From a virus: DNA of 23,925 bases. Positions 6,783-13,047 of the stretch are shown piece after piece; position 1 is the first letter of the stretch; the number at the start of each line of letters is the position of its first letter. The stretch lies in IMG/VR virus record IMGVR_UViG_3300030328_001844, positions 1-23,925 of that record. One strand, written 5' to 3'. The translations under genes and the position numbers were made by a program. The notes below the pieces were generated by a model that was not told where the DNA came from, did no database searches, and saw only the letters and a program-made list of their open reading frames with translations.

Positions 6783-7033
6783 TGAAGATAACTAAAGAAA
6801 ATGCATACATTATATTAACACCTAATACACCAGGCAAAGGTGATGTAGGATTAGAAATGATAAACTATACTGATGACCCTAGTATAGATACATTAACTTA
6901 TGGAATTAGATGGTTAGTCACAGAAAATCCAGAGTTGATTTATTATATAGGAGCAAGAGAAATGGAATACGAAGTAATAAAAAAAATAAAGAAAGGAACT
7001 AAACCAAATGACAATGAACCGAGTTTACACTGA
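6782..7033 (+). CDS. hypothetical protein (83 aa)
   Basis: The frame is open from 6743, but the ATG at 6782 is the better start because it forms a TAATG overlap with the endonuclease I stop, as elsewhere in this operon. The product begins MKITKENAYIILTPN and contains a mixed alpha/beta pattern (DTLTYGIRWLVTENPELIYYIGARE) with a basic tail (KKIKKGTKP). I do not recognise a family. It overlaps the following gene by 26 nt in a different frame. Probably cytoplasmic; no catalytic residues stand out. Confidence 0.7.
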   Translation: MKITKENAYIILTPNTPGKGDVGLEMINYTDDPSIDTLTYGIRWLVTENPELIYYIGAREMEYEVIKKIKKGTKPNDNEPSLH

Positions 7034-7313
7034 TGATAAAATTATAGAGATAGTAGATAAAGTAAGAGATATTGTTTCTATAGATAGAGAAAACACACAT
7101 GGAAATAAAAAGATTAATCATGATAACATTGCAAAGATGTGGTCAGCATATCTTGACCAAGAGATTAAAGGACTTGATGTTGCATTAATGATGGTGTTAT
7201 TAAAGACTGCACGAACAAAAGCAGGAAACCATAACCCAGATGATTATATAGATATGGCAGGATATAGTGTCATAGCAGGAGAATTAGCGGAAGGAGAAAA
7301 TAACAATGACTAA
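7008..7313 (+). CDS. DUF6378-like / MazG-like small helical protein (101 aa)
   Basis: The sequence has the pattern of the DUF6378 group often found in phages: DRENTHGNKK, then NIAKMWSAYL, LDVALMMVLLKTARTK and HNPDDYIDMAGYSVIAGEL. The two acidic helices with conserved Asp and Tyr resemble an all-alpha NTP-pyrophosphohydrolase (MazG-like) arrangement, although that functional link is my inference. Its stop overlaps the RNR start by eight bases, so it is co-translated with nucleotide metabolism, which would fit nucleotide-pool control. The start could also be the second Met two codons later (MNRV). Confidence 0.7.
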   Translation: MTMNRVYTDDKIIEIVDKVRDIVSIDRENTHGNKKINHDNIAKMWSAYLDQEIKGLDVALMMVLLKTARTKAGNHNPDDYIDMAGYSVIAGELAEGENNND

Positions 7314-9240
7314 TACCAACTATCTACCAACAACTTATCAACAATTTATTCATGCATCTAGGTATGCAAGATTTATAGATGAAGAAAAGAGAAGAGAAAG
7401 TTGGGATGAAACTGTGAGTAGATACTTTAATTTTATGGAGGAACATTTAAAAGAAACTCATAAGTATACTTTAACAAAAGAATTAAGACAACAACTAGAA
7501 GAACAAGTATTAAGTCTAGGTGTCATGCCATCAATGAGGTCTTTAATGACTGCAGGAAATGCTCTTAAAAGAGACCATACATCAGGATATAACTGTAGTT
7601 ATCTTCCTATTAATGATGTTAGAAGTTTTGATGAAATTATGTACATTCTTATGTGCGGAACTGGTGTAGGATTTTCTGTTGAGAGAGATTATGTAGAAGA
7701 GTTACCAATCATAGCTGAAGAATTTGAGGATAGTGATACTGTTGTTGTAGTACAAGATAGCAGAACTGGTTGGGCAAAATCTTTAAGAGAATTACTTGCC
7801 ATGCTTTATAGTGGTCAAGTACCAAAGATAGATGTAACAAGAATAAGACCTGCAGGTGCAAGACTTAAAACATTTGGTGGCCGTGCAAGTGGGCCTCAAC
7901 CTCTTGTAGATTTATTTGACTTTGCGATTACAACATTTAAAAACGCCGCAGGTAGAAAACTTGACGCTCTTGAGTGTCATGATTTAGTTTGTAAGATAGG
8001 AGAAGTTGTAGTTGTAGGTGGTGTTCGTAGGTCAGCTTTAATATCACTTAGTAATATACAAGATGATAGACTTCGTAATGCTAAGAGTGGACAATGGTGG
8101 TTAACTGACCCACAAAGAGCATTATCAAATAACTCTGCTTGTTATTCTCGTACACCAGACATGGCTTTATATATGTCTGAATGGAAATCTCTTTATGATA
8201 GTAAGTCAGGTGAGAGAGGAATCTTTAATAGACAAGCCGCCAAAGATAAAGCATCAGAGAATGGTCGTCGTGATAGTGAACATGAATTTGGAACTAATCC
8301 TTGTTCAGAAATTATACTTAGACCTTATCAATTCTGTAATTTAACTGAGGTAGTTGTTCGTGCTTCTGATACAGAGAAATCTTTAAAAGAGAAAATTAGA
8401 TTGGCAACAATACTTGGAACATTTCAATCAACTCTTACTGATTTTAAATACATTAGAAAGATATGGAAACAAAATACGGAAGATGAAAGACTACTAGGTG
8501 TATCACTAACTGGTATTATGGATTCAACTTTAACAAACAATCCACAAAAGAATTTTCTTTCTGGATTAAAACAAGTTGCTATTGATACTAATAAAGAGTT
8601 AGCAAAGAAACTAAAGATACCACAATCTACAGCTATTACTTGTGTAAAACCTAGCGGTACAGTAAGTCAATTAGTTGATAGTGCTTCTGGAATTCATACA
8701 AGACACAGTCCTTATTATATTAGAACTGTTAGGTGTGATAAGAAAGACCCTCTTACACAGTTGATGATGGATAAAGGAATACCTAACGAACCTGATATAA
8801 CTAAACCAGATTCTGTTACAGTATTTTCTTTTCCTACTGCTTCTCCAAAGAATTCTATTACTAGACATTCAATGGGAGCTATAGAACAATTAAAAATGTG
8901 GAAGACATATCAAGATGAATGGTGTGAGCACAAACCTTCTTGTACAGTAAGTGTAAAGGAAGAGGAGTGGATGTCTGTTGGAGCTTGGGTGTATGAAAAC
9001 TTTGATAAAATATCTGGCATAAGTTTTCTTCCGTATACAGACCATGTATATAAACAAGCTCCTTACCAAGATATAACAAGAGAAGAATATCTTGAATGGA
9101 AAAAGAAAATGCCACAGACTATAGATTTTTCTTTACTAAAGGATTATGAATCTGAAGATAACACAACAGGTTCTCAAGAACTCGCATGTACTGGCGGAGT
9201 TTGTGAGTTAGTTGATGTATCTGCTCCTCAAGAGGATTAG
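7306..9240 (+). CDS. nrdJ: adenosylcobalamin-dependent (class II) ribonucleotide reductase
   Basis: It reduces ribonucleotides to deoxyribonucleotides for phage DNA synthesis using a B12-derived radical and no oxygen. At 644 aa it resembles the monomeric Lactobacillus-type triphosphate reductase. All key residues are visible: C97 in GYNCSYLP and C344 in QFCNLTE as the redox pair, NPCSE with the thiyl-forming C333 and E335, and the C-terminal pair C628/C633 in ACTGGVCEL. The 11- and 5-residue cysteine spacings equal those of C408/C419 and C731/C736 in the Lactobacillus enzyme. Active-site segments YILMCGTGVGFSVE and VVVGGVRRSALISLS are intact. GGAG lies 8-10 bases before ATG. No nrdA/B, thioredoxin or thymidylate synthase is in the window. 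Confidence 0.96.
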   Translation: MTNTNYLPTTYQQFIHASRYARFIDEEKRRESWDETVSRYFNFMEEHLKETHKYTLTKELRQQLEEQVLSLGVMPSMRSLMTAGNALKRDHTSGYNCSYLPINDVRSFDEIMYILMCGTGVGFSVERDYVEELPIIAEEFEDSDTVVVVQDSRTGWAKSLRELLAMLYSGQVPKIDVTRIRPAGARLKTFGGRASGPQPLVDLFDFAITTFKNAAGRKLDALECHDLVCKIGEVVVVGGVRRSALISLSNIQDDRLRNAKSGQWWLTDPQRALSNNSACYSRTPDMALYMSEWKSLYDSKSGERGIFNRQAAKDKASENGRRDSEHEFGTNPCSEIILRPYQFCNLTEVVVRASDTEKSLKEKIRLATILGTFQSTLTDFKYIRKIWKQNTEDERLLGVSLTGIMDSTLTNNPQKNFLSGLKQVAIDTNKELAKKLKIPQSTAITCVKPSGTVSQLVDSASGIHTRHSPYYIRTVRCDKKDPLTQLMMDKGIPNEPDITKPDSVTVFSFPTASPKNSITRHSMGAIEQLKMWKTYQDEWCEHKPSCTVSVKEEEWMSVGAWVYENFDKISGISFLPYTDHVYKQAPYQDITREEYLEWKKKMPQTIDFSLLKDYESEDNTTGSQELACTGGVCELVDVSAPQED

Positions 9241-9243
9241 TAT

Positions 9244-9483
9244 ATGAAAAAGAAAGTTATAAAAGAAGGAGTGATTGCTAGTTATAGTGTACTAGTGAAC
9301 ACTAAAGGAGAGTTGATATCCGAAGTGTCAACTCTTCCTGAAGATAAATCAGATATAATTAATGGTACATTTAAAAGAAGTGAAGAAGAAAAACATTTCT
9401 ATCTTCAACTTGTAAAAGAACTTAAGATAAAGTTTGGTGAGGTAGAGAAGTGGATACAAAAATATATTACTTCTATAAACTAA
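9244..9483 (+). CDS. hypothetical protein (79 aa)
   Basis: It starts three bases after the nrdJ stop and its own stop abuts the next ATG, so it belongs to the operon. The product begins with a short beta-rich part (KEGVIASYSVLVNTKGELISEV) and continues as a charged helical part (SEEEKHFYLQLVKELKIKFGEVEKWIQKYI). There are no cysteines, membrane segments or known motifs. Its place after nrdJ suggests, but does not show, a link to nucleotide metabolism. Confidence 0.65.
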   Translation: MKKKVIKEGVIASYSVLVNTKGELISEVSTLPEDKSDIINGTFKRSEEEKHFYLQLVKELKIKFGEVEKWIQKYITSIN

Positions 9484-9594
9484 ATGAAAAATTTACTTTA
9501 TAAAATTTTTCTAGAAGGTTGGAATTTTAACCCACCACCTGAGAAAATAGATAAAGCAATTATTATTTTATTATTATTGGTATTACTATTATGA
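9484..9594 (+). CDS. tiny single-pass membrane protein (36 aa)
   Basis: ATG follows directly on the previous TAA, and the stop overlaps the next start (ATGA at 9591-9594), so this short frame is bracketed by coupled genes, a good sign it is translated. The first half is mixed polar (MKNLLYKIFLEGWNFNPPPE) and the second half is a run of Ile, Leu and Val ending at the stop (AIIILLLLVLLL), a C-terminal transmembrane tail. It is the second such peptide in the rightward block (compare 960-1064). Function unknown. Confidence 0.6.
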   Translation: MKNLLYKIFLEGWNFNPPPEKIDKAIIILLLLVLLL

Positions 9595-9971
9595 AAGCAT
9601 TTGTATACGGAACATTAAAAAAAGGAAAGAGACTTCATTCTATTATTGAAGATGCAACCTTTATAGGAACACACGAAACTAAACAATCTTTTGATATAAA
9701 AGATTATGCTAATGGTGCTTTCCCTATTATTTTTTTACCTAAAGATGATGGTTATAAAATAAAAGGTGAGGTATATGATTTGGATAAACAAACTATGAGT
9801 TATGTTTGGAGTTTAGAAACAGGTGCAGGATATTCTCCTGTTGAAATAGATGTGGGTGAGCATACCGCAGTTGCTTTTATATATCCACAACTTGCTGAGC
9901 ATTCATCAGTAAGTGTTACTGATAATTATATAGTTACTAATAATAATATTAAAGAGTGGACTGGAGGGTGA
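9591..9971 (+). CDS. gamma-glutamylcyclotransferase-like (AIG2/GGCT fold) protein
   Basis: The N-terminal VYGTLKKGKRLH is the hallmark substrate-binding loop of the GGCT/AIG2/YtfP family. The second hallmark is an acidic residue in the barrel near GEVYDLD and SLETGAGY, with E76 as the likely catalytic Glu. Enzymes of this fold release 5-oxoproline from gamma-glutamyl peptides or amines. At 126 aa the domain is complete. It is common among marine phages as an accessory metabolic gene, where its substrate is unknown. The start is coupled to the 36-aa membrane peptide by ATGA. The protein is expected to be cytoplasmic. Confidence 0.85.
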   Translation: MKAFVYGTLKKGKRLHSIIEDATFIGTHETKQSFDIKDYANGAFPIIFLPKDDGYKIKGEVYDLDKQTMSYVWSLETGAGYSPVEIDVGEHTAVAFIYPQLAEHSSVSVTDNYIVTNNNIKEWTGG

Positions 9972-9975
9972 CGAG

Positions 9976-10215
9976 GTGTGGTATATAGCAGTCGTTGCTG
10001 TGTTCATTGACTTTGGTTTACCCTTACACAGTGCATATTTAGCAGAATACTTTTCTACTGAAGCATCTTGTGTAGAATATTTAAATAAAAACTCTGACTT
10101 TTTATATAAGAGTGTGACAGAAGAGTTTCCTCAATATGAAAATGAAGGAAACTCTTATAATCTTGAGAGTATAACTCTCTCTTGTAAGTATTATAGTCCT
10201 TTAATAGATGCTTAA
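9976..10215 (+). CDS. small exported or membrane-anchored two-cysteine protein (79 aa)
   Basis: GTG start at 9976, supported by GGAGG eight bases upstream. The N-terminus is hydrophobic (MWYIAVVAVFIDFGLPL) and the rest is a polar domain with C32 in STEASCVEYLNKN and C70 in ITLSCKYY. The plan and local pattern (F/Y-S-x-x-x-x-C-x-E-x-L, a 30-40 residue helical region, then a second Cys) match the gene at 5898 and suggest two diverged copies in one operon. It is the last rightward gene; its stop codon touches that of the convergent holin-like gene with no bases between. Confidence 0.7.
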   Translation: MWYIAVVAVFIDFGLPLHSAYLAEYFSTEASCVEYLNKNSDFLYKSVTEEFPQYENEGNSYNLESITLSCKYYSPLIDA

Positions 10216-10647
10216 TTACTTCTTAACTAAACTTCCACCAAAATATAATCCGATAATTGCAGACACTAAGTTAGTATCTAAAGGTGTAATCACGATACCT
10301 TTATGTGCCATAGGAACCCATTGCATTACATCTTTACCTTCTAAGAATAAGAAACCTGGTTTCCATTCTGTGTAACCAACGATGACATGAGCATCAGGTG
10401 TAACTAGTGGTAAAATTTTTGGTAAAACTACAATGGCAAATACAGCAGTCAATGCTATGATTCTTCTTGTCCATTGAAATCCTACATTATCGTATTCTCT
10501 AGCTTCTTTAAAAGCTGCAGTTTGTACCTCTGCTCTTTGTATGAGCATCTTCTGTTCAGCTTGTTTAGCCTTTATACTTTGTGACCATATACTCATAATT
10601 CCACCAAGCACGGTAGAACCAAGCATTGTTATCATTTCAAATGGCAT
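10216..10647 (-). CDS. holin-like membrane protein with three predicted TM segments
   Basis: 143 residues with hydrophobic segments at about 5-21 (MITMLGSTVLGGIMSIW), 62-83 (IIALTAVFAIVVLPKILPLV) and 124-141 (NLVSAIIGLYFGGSLV). A charged amphipathic helix rich in Gln, Ala and Lys lies between the first two. The arrangement resembles the three-TM holins of gene-transfer agents and marine phages, which form inner-membrane holes for lysis. The family call is from topology and memory rather than a clear motif. It is the last gene of the leftward block and overlaps the 22-aa peptide ORF upstream. An alternative is another phage membrane protein of unknown role. Confidence 0.6.
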   Translation of the reverse strand: MPFEMITMLGSTVLGGIMSIWSQSIKAKQAEQKMLIQRAEVQTAAFKEAREYDNVGFQWTRRIIALTAVFAIVVLPKILPLVTPDAHVIVGYTEWKPGFLFLEGKDVMQWVPMAHKGIVITPLDTNLVSAIIGLYFGGSLVKK

Positions 10648-10705
10648 ACTATAATCCTAGTTTAGATTTAATCTTAGCGATTAATTTTTTTATTTTCTTT
10701 ATCAT
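10637..10705 (-). CDS. 22-aa cationic amphipathic peptide ORF
   Basis: Minus-strand ATG at 10705 is preceded by AAAAAGGAG with a five-base gap, a better ribosome site than most genes here have. The product begins MIKKIKKLIAKI and stays Lys/Arg and Ile/Leu alternating to residue 18, an amphipathic cationic helix. Its stop lies just inside the holin-like gene in another frame, an 11-nt overlap suggesting coupling. It could be a lysis helper, an antimicrobial-like membrane peptide, or only a leader peptide controlling holin translation. Short length means chance cannot be excluded. Confidence 0.5.
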
Positions 10706-10720
10706 TTTTTCTCCTTTTTA

Positions 10721-10829
10721 GGGGGGTGCTATGGTATTAGACACCTCCGATTTGTTAATCCTCGTGCATCCTAGAGCGTTTTTTTTTGTCTAGAATACAC
10801 TAAAAATTCCTCCTGCCCCAAACACGAGG
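10721..10829. other. structured intergenic element (nested inverted repeats)
   Basis: Between Hsp20 and the holin-like gene (10706-10829) lies the only long non-coding stretch of the leftward block, and it is clearly richer in G+C than its surroundings. Plus-strand pairing: 10722-10731 (GGGGGTGCTA) with 10738-10740 and 10742-10748 (one bulged A, one G-U), CCTCGTG 10760-10766 with CACGAGG 10823-10829, and inside that CTAGA 10771-10775 with TCTAG 10789-10793. On the minus strand the G-U pair becomes an A-C mismatch. A perfect AGGAGG also occurs on the minus strand here. Possible roles: an RNA, a processing site, a regulatory leader or a DNA recognition site. No tRNA cloverleaf can be drawn. Confidence 0.5.
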
Positions 10830-11264
10830 TTATTTTATTTTAATTGTCTTACTCTTCTTTTCTTCAGGAAGATTAAGTTTCATCTTAACTAAAAGGATAC
10901 CGTCTTTAAACTCTGCATCCTTTACTTCAAGATGTTCTGCAAGAGTCCATCGTCTAGTGAAAGCTCTCTTGGCTATTCCTTTATGAAGGAAACTTTCTTC
11001 CTCATCTTTAGTCTCCTTAGAAGCTGAGACAGTTAAGACATCTTCTTTAACTTCAACATCGATATCATCTTTAGTGAATCCTGCTAAAGCCATTTCCAAT
11101 TCATAACCATCAGTACCAATCTTACGAATATTGTAAGGTGGGTAACTCGGTGCTTCAAAGTTTGACATTGAAGACAGTTGGTCAAAGATAGAATCAAAGC
11201 CGACTGTTAAGTTTTTAAATGGGTCTGCATTAAATACCAGACCTCTTGTTGTAGGTATATTCAT
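10830..11264 (-). CDS. small heat-shock protein (Hsp20, IbpA-like)
   Basis: An ATP-independent holdase that keeps unfolded proteins soluble. The alpha-crystallin domain spans about residues 38-135, with PPYNIRKIGTDGYELEMALAG at its start, FTRRWTLAEHLEVKDAEFKDGILLVKM in the middle and a C-terminal I-x-I tail (IKI, 141-143). Length of 144 aa is normal for IbpA-type chaperones. GGAG lies six bases before the ATG. Marine T4-like and pelagiphage genomes also carry Hsp20 genes; a role in virion assembly or host stress is proposed but unproven. Here it sits between the virion proteins and the holin-like gene, suggesting late expression. Confidence 0.95.
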   Translation of the reverse strand: MNIPTTRGLVFNADPFKNLTVGFDSIFDQLSSMSNFEAPSYPPYNIRKIGTDGYELEMALAGFTKDDIDVEVKEDVLTVSASKETKDEEESFLHKGIAKRAFTRRWTLAEHLEVKDAEFKDGILLVKMKLNLPEEKKSKTIKIK

Positions 11265-11305
11265 AATTAACTCCTTTCATTAAGCAAGTTATTGTTGTTG
11301 TTGTC

Positions 11306-11345
11306 TTTAAGAAGCTATACCTTAAGCCTTCTTAAATCTTTTTTT
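11306..11345 (+). terminator. possible rightward rho-independent terminator
   Basis: TTTAAGAAG (11306-11314) and CTTCTTAAA (11328-11336) are a perfect 9-bp inverted repeat with a 13-base loop, followed by TCTTTTTTT on the plus strand. It would stop rightward transcripts that read past the convergent junction at 10215. The stem has only two G-C pairs and the T-run also encodes Lys codons on the minus strand, so this may be incidental. Confidence 0.35.
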
Positions 11346-13046
11346 GTCTAGCAATCCACCCCTTTTAAAGCTAAACCCAATACTAGTATTAATCTCTCCA
11401 TCTTCATTAATAGTTATTTTTGGCTCTGCATTTAGATATTTATTTCCTACAAAACCTGTAACATCTGTTCCTATTCCTATATTAAATCCTTCTTCAGTAT
11501 TATAACCTCCTACAACATTTAGACCATCTGTCCAACCACCAACTTGTGTCCAACCACTCATTGGTGTATTAGTATAATTAGCTCCCCAACCTGTCTTATA
11601 TGATGTTTCTATTCCAACATTACTATTATCTAAATTATAAGAAGCTTCTGTAGAAGTCATGTCTGTGTGATAACCTGCTTTAATTGAAGTATCACTATCA
11701 GTAAAGTTTCCTTCTTCTATACTACTAAATGGAGTTACACTTTCGAGACCAAGTGTCCCAAAATTACCTGCAATATCCCAACCAGTCTCAATTCCACCAA
11801 CATATCCTTCGCTAGTTACATTAGCATATGTACCAAGAGGGTCATATCTAATATCGGCAGGGCTTAAATTAGAGTATGTTTTCCACCCTAAAAATTTTGG
11901 AGTATAATTTTTTTTATCTTTTTTTTCTTCCTGGACACCTATTTTAGAAGTCTTTGCAGTAGTACCTATATGAGGATTTACTGGAGTTTTACTTACTCCA
12001 AAATCAGGTTGACTTGCATCTGCTCCTCCACCCTTTCCCTGATTAGAACTACTAGAACTACTAGAACTACTAGAACTACCTTGGTCAGCTCCACCTCCGT
12101 GTGGGTTGCCACCTTGCGATGAACTACTTTTACTTTTACTTCTACCTCTTCCTCTATCTCTTGGAGGATAAGCACGAATACCAGACTTAGTCATTTCTCC
12201 TGTTCCACCTGCTTTCTTTAACATGTCCGCTTCGTTAGGAGTAATGTAAGCAAGTTGATGTCCTTTAGGCGCAACAGCATTTAAAACATTAGCCATTTGT
12301 TTTTGTATAGAAATATTAGTTTCTGTAGGTTTTACCATAGCTCCCCCTAAATTCATCTCTGGTCTTTTAACTGGGGTTATTACTTTTTCTTTTGTTGGTT
12401 TTTTAACTGGCACTACATTAGGACCTAGAACTTTATTAACATAATTCAAAGTTTCTTCAGGTAAACTATTTCTTTTAATCCCCTCTTTATCAATCCAGTA
12501 ACCTTTTTTCTTAAACCTTGTGTACCTTGAAGGGCCAAAGTTGTAGGCGGCAACAGCATCTCTTTCATTTCCATAATGTTTAACTAATCCTTTTATATAT
12601 GAAGTTCCAAACTCAATATTTTTTTCTGGATTTTTTAAATCTTCTTCAGTTAAAGGAATAAAATTTTTCTCACTTATCTTTTTTCCTTTGTTATCTATAA
12701 TATATCCTGGATAAGCACTAGCAGTTCCTGGCATAATCTGCATTAATCCTATAGCTCCTTTATTTGAGGGAGGAGTATTTGGATTAGCACTACTTTCAAC
12801 TTCAATAATTCTTTGGATTAAAGGGTCATCAGACCAAACACGAAAACCATCTTCATATCCTCCACTATTATATCCCTTCCTTCCTAAGAATTCTGAATAT
12901 ATAAATCGTGGGTTACCTCTTTGATTTGAAGTAGAGTATTTTCCTACGTCTGAACTTTCAGTGTTCTTTAAACCATATGCTTTATTGCCCACTTGAAAGA
13001 ACTGGGATAAAAGTTTCTTTGTTGACATTGGGTTATCGTACCACAT
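11322..13046 (-). CDS. virion-type lytic transglycosylase with beta-barrel-like C-terminus
   Basis: It likely cuts peptidoglycan during DNA entry, like the transglycosylase domain of T7 gp16. The SLT domain spans about 72-210, with catalytic E84 in RIIEVESSANP, then GAIGLMQIMPGTA (97-109) and AVAAYNFGPSRY (165-175). A low-complexity Gly/Ser region (about 295-345, including 11 serines in a row) links to a C-terminal part, about 385-565. That part alternates aromatic/aliphatic with small/polar residues (GIETGWDIAGNFG, VGIETSYKTGWGANY, FNIGIGTDVTGFVG, INTSIGFSFKRGG), a pattern typical of membrane beta-strands. The start at 13046 has GAAGG six to ten bases upstream; MSTKK six codons on is an alternative. 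It starts two bases after the 1552-aa gene. Confidence 0.8.
   Translation of the reverse strand: MWYDNPMSTKKLLSQFFQVGNKAYGLKNTESSDVGKYSTSNQRGNPRFIYSEFLGRKGYNSGGYEDGFRVWSDDPLIQRIIEVESSANPNTPPSNKGAIGLMQIMPGTASAYPGYIIDNKGKKISEKNFIPLTEEDLKNPEKNIEFGTSYIKGLVKHYGNERDAVAAYNFGPSRYTRFKKKGYWIDKEGIKRNSLPEETLNYVNKVLGPNVVPVKKPTKEKVITPVKRPEMNLGGAMVKPTETNISIQKQMANVLNAVAPKGHQLAYITPNEADMLKKAGGTGEMTKSGIRAYPPRDRGRGRSKSKSSSSQGGNPHGGGADQGSSSSSSSSSSSNQGKGGGADASQPDFGVSKTPVNPHIGTTAKTSKIGVQEEKKDKKNYTPKFLGWKTYSNLSPADIRYDPLGTYANVTSEGYVGGIETGWDIAGNFGTLGLESVTPFSSIEEGNFTDSDTSIKAGYHTDMTSTEASYNLDNSNVGIETSYKTGWGANYTNTPMSGWTQVGGWTDGLNVVGGYNTEEGFNIGIGTDVTGFVGNKYLNAEPKITINEDGEINTSIGFSFKRGGLLDKKRFKKA
12045..12080 (-). repeat. 9-bp tandem repeat encoding poly-Ser
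   Basis: AGAACTACT repeated four times (last copy with one change) on the plus strand, encoding the serine run at about residues 322-333 of the transglycosylase protein. Such short tandem repeats can gain or lose units by slippage, changing linker length without shifting frame. Confidence 0.85.
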
Positions 13047-13047
13047 A

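Noticed and set aside
10721-10793. Possible tRNA (GGTATTAG-like D arm and GTGCATCC-like T arm)
   Set aside because: No 7-nt anticodon loop on a 5-bp stem, no T-loop consensus and no matching acceptor stem could be drawn.
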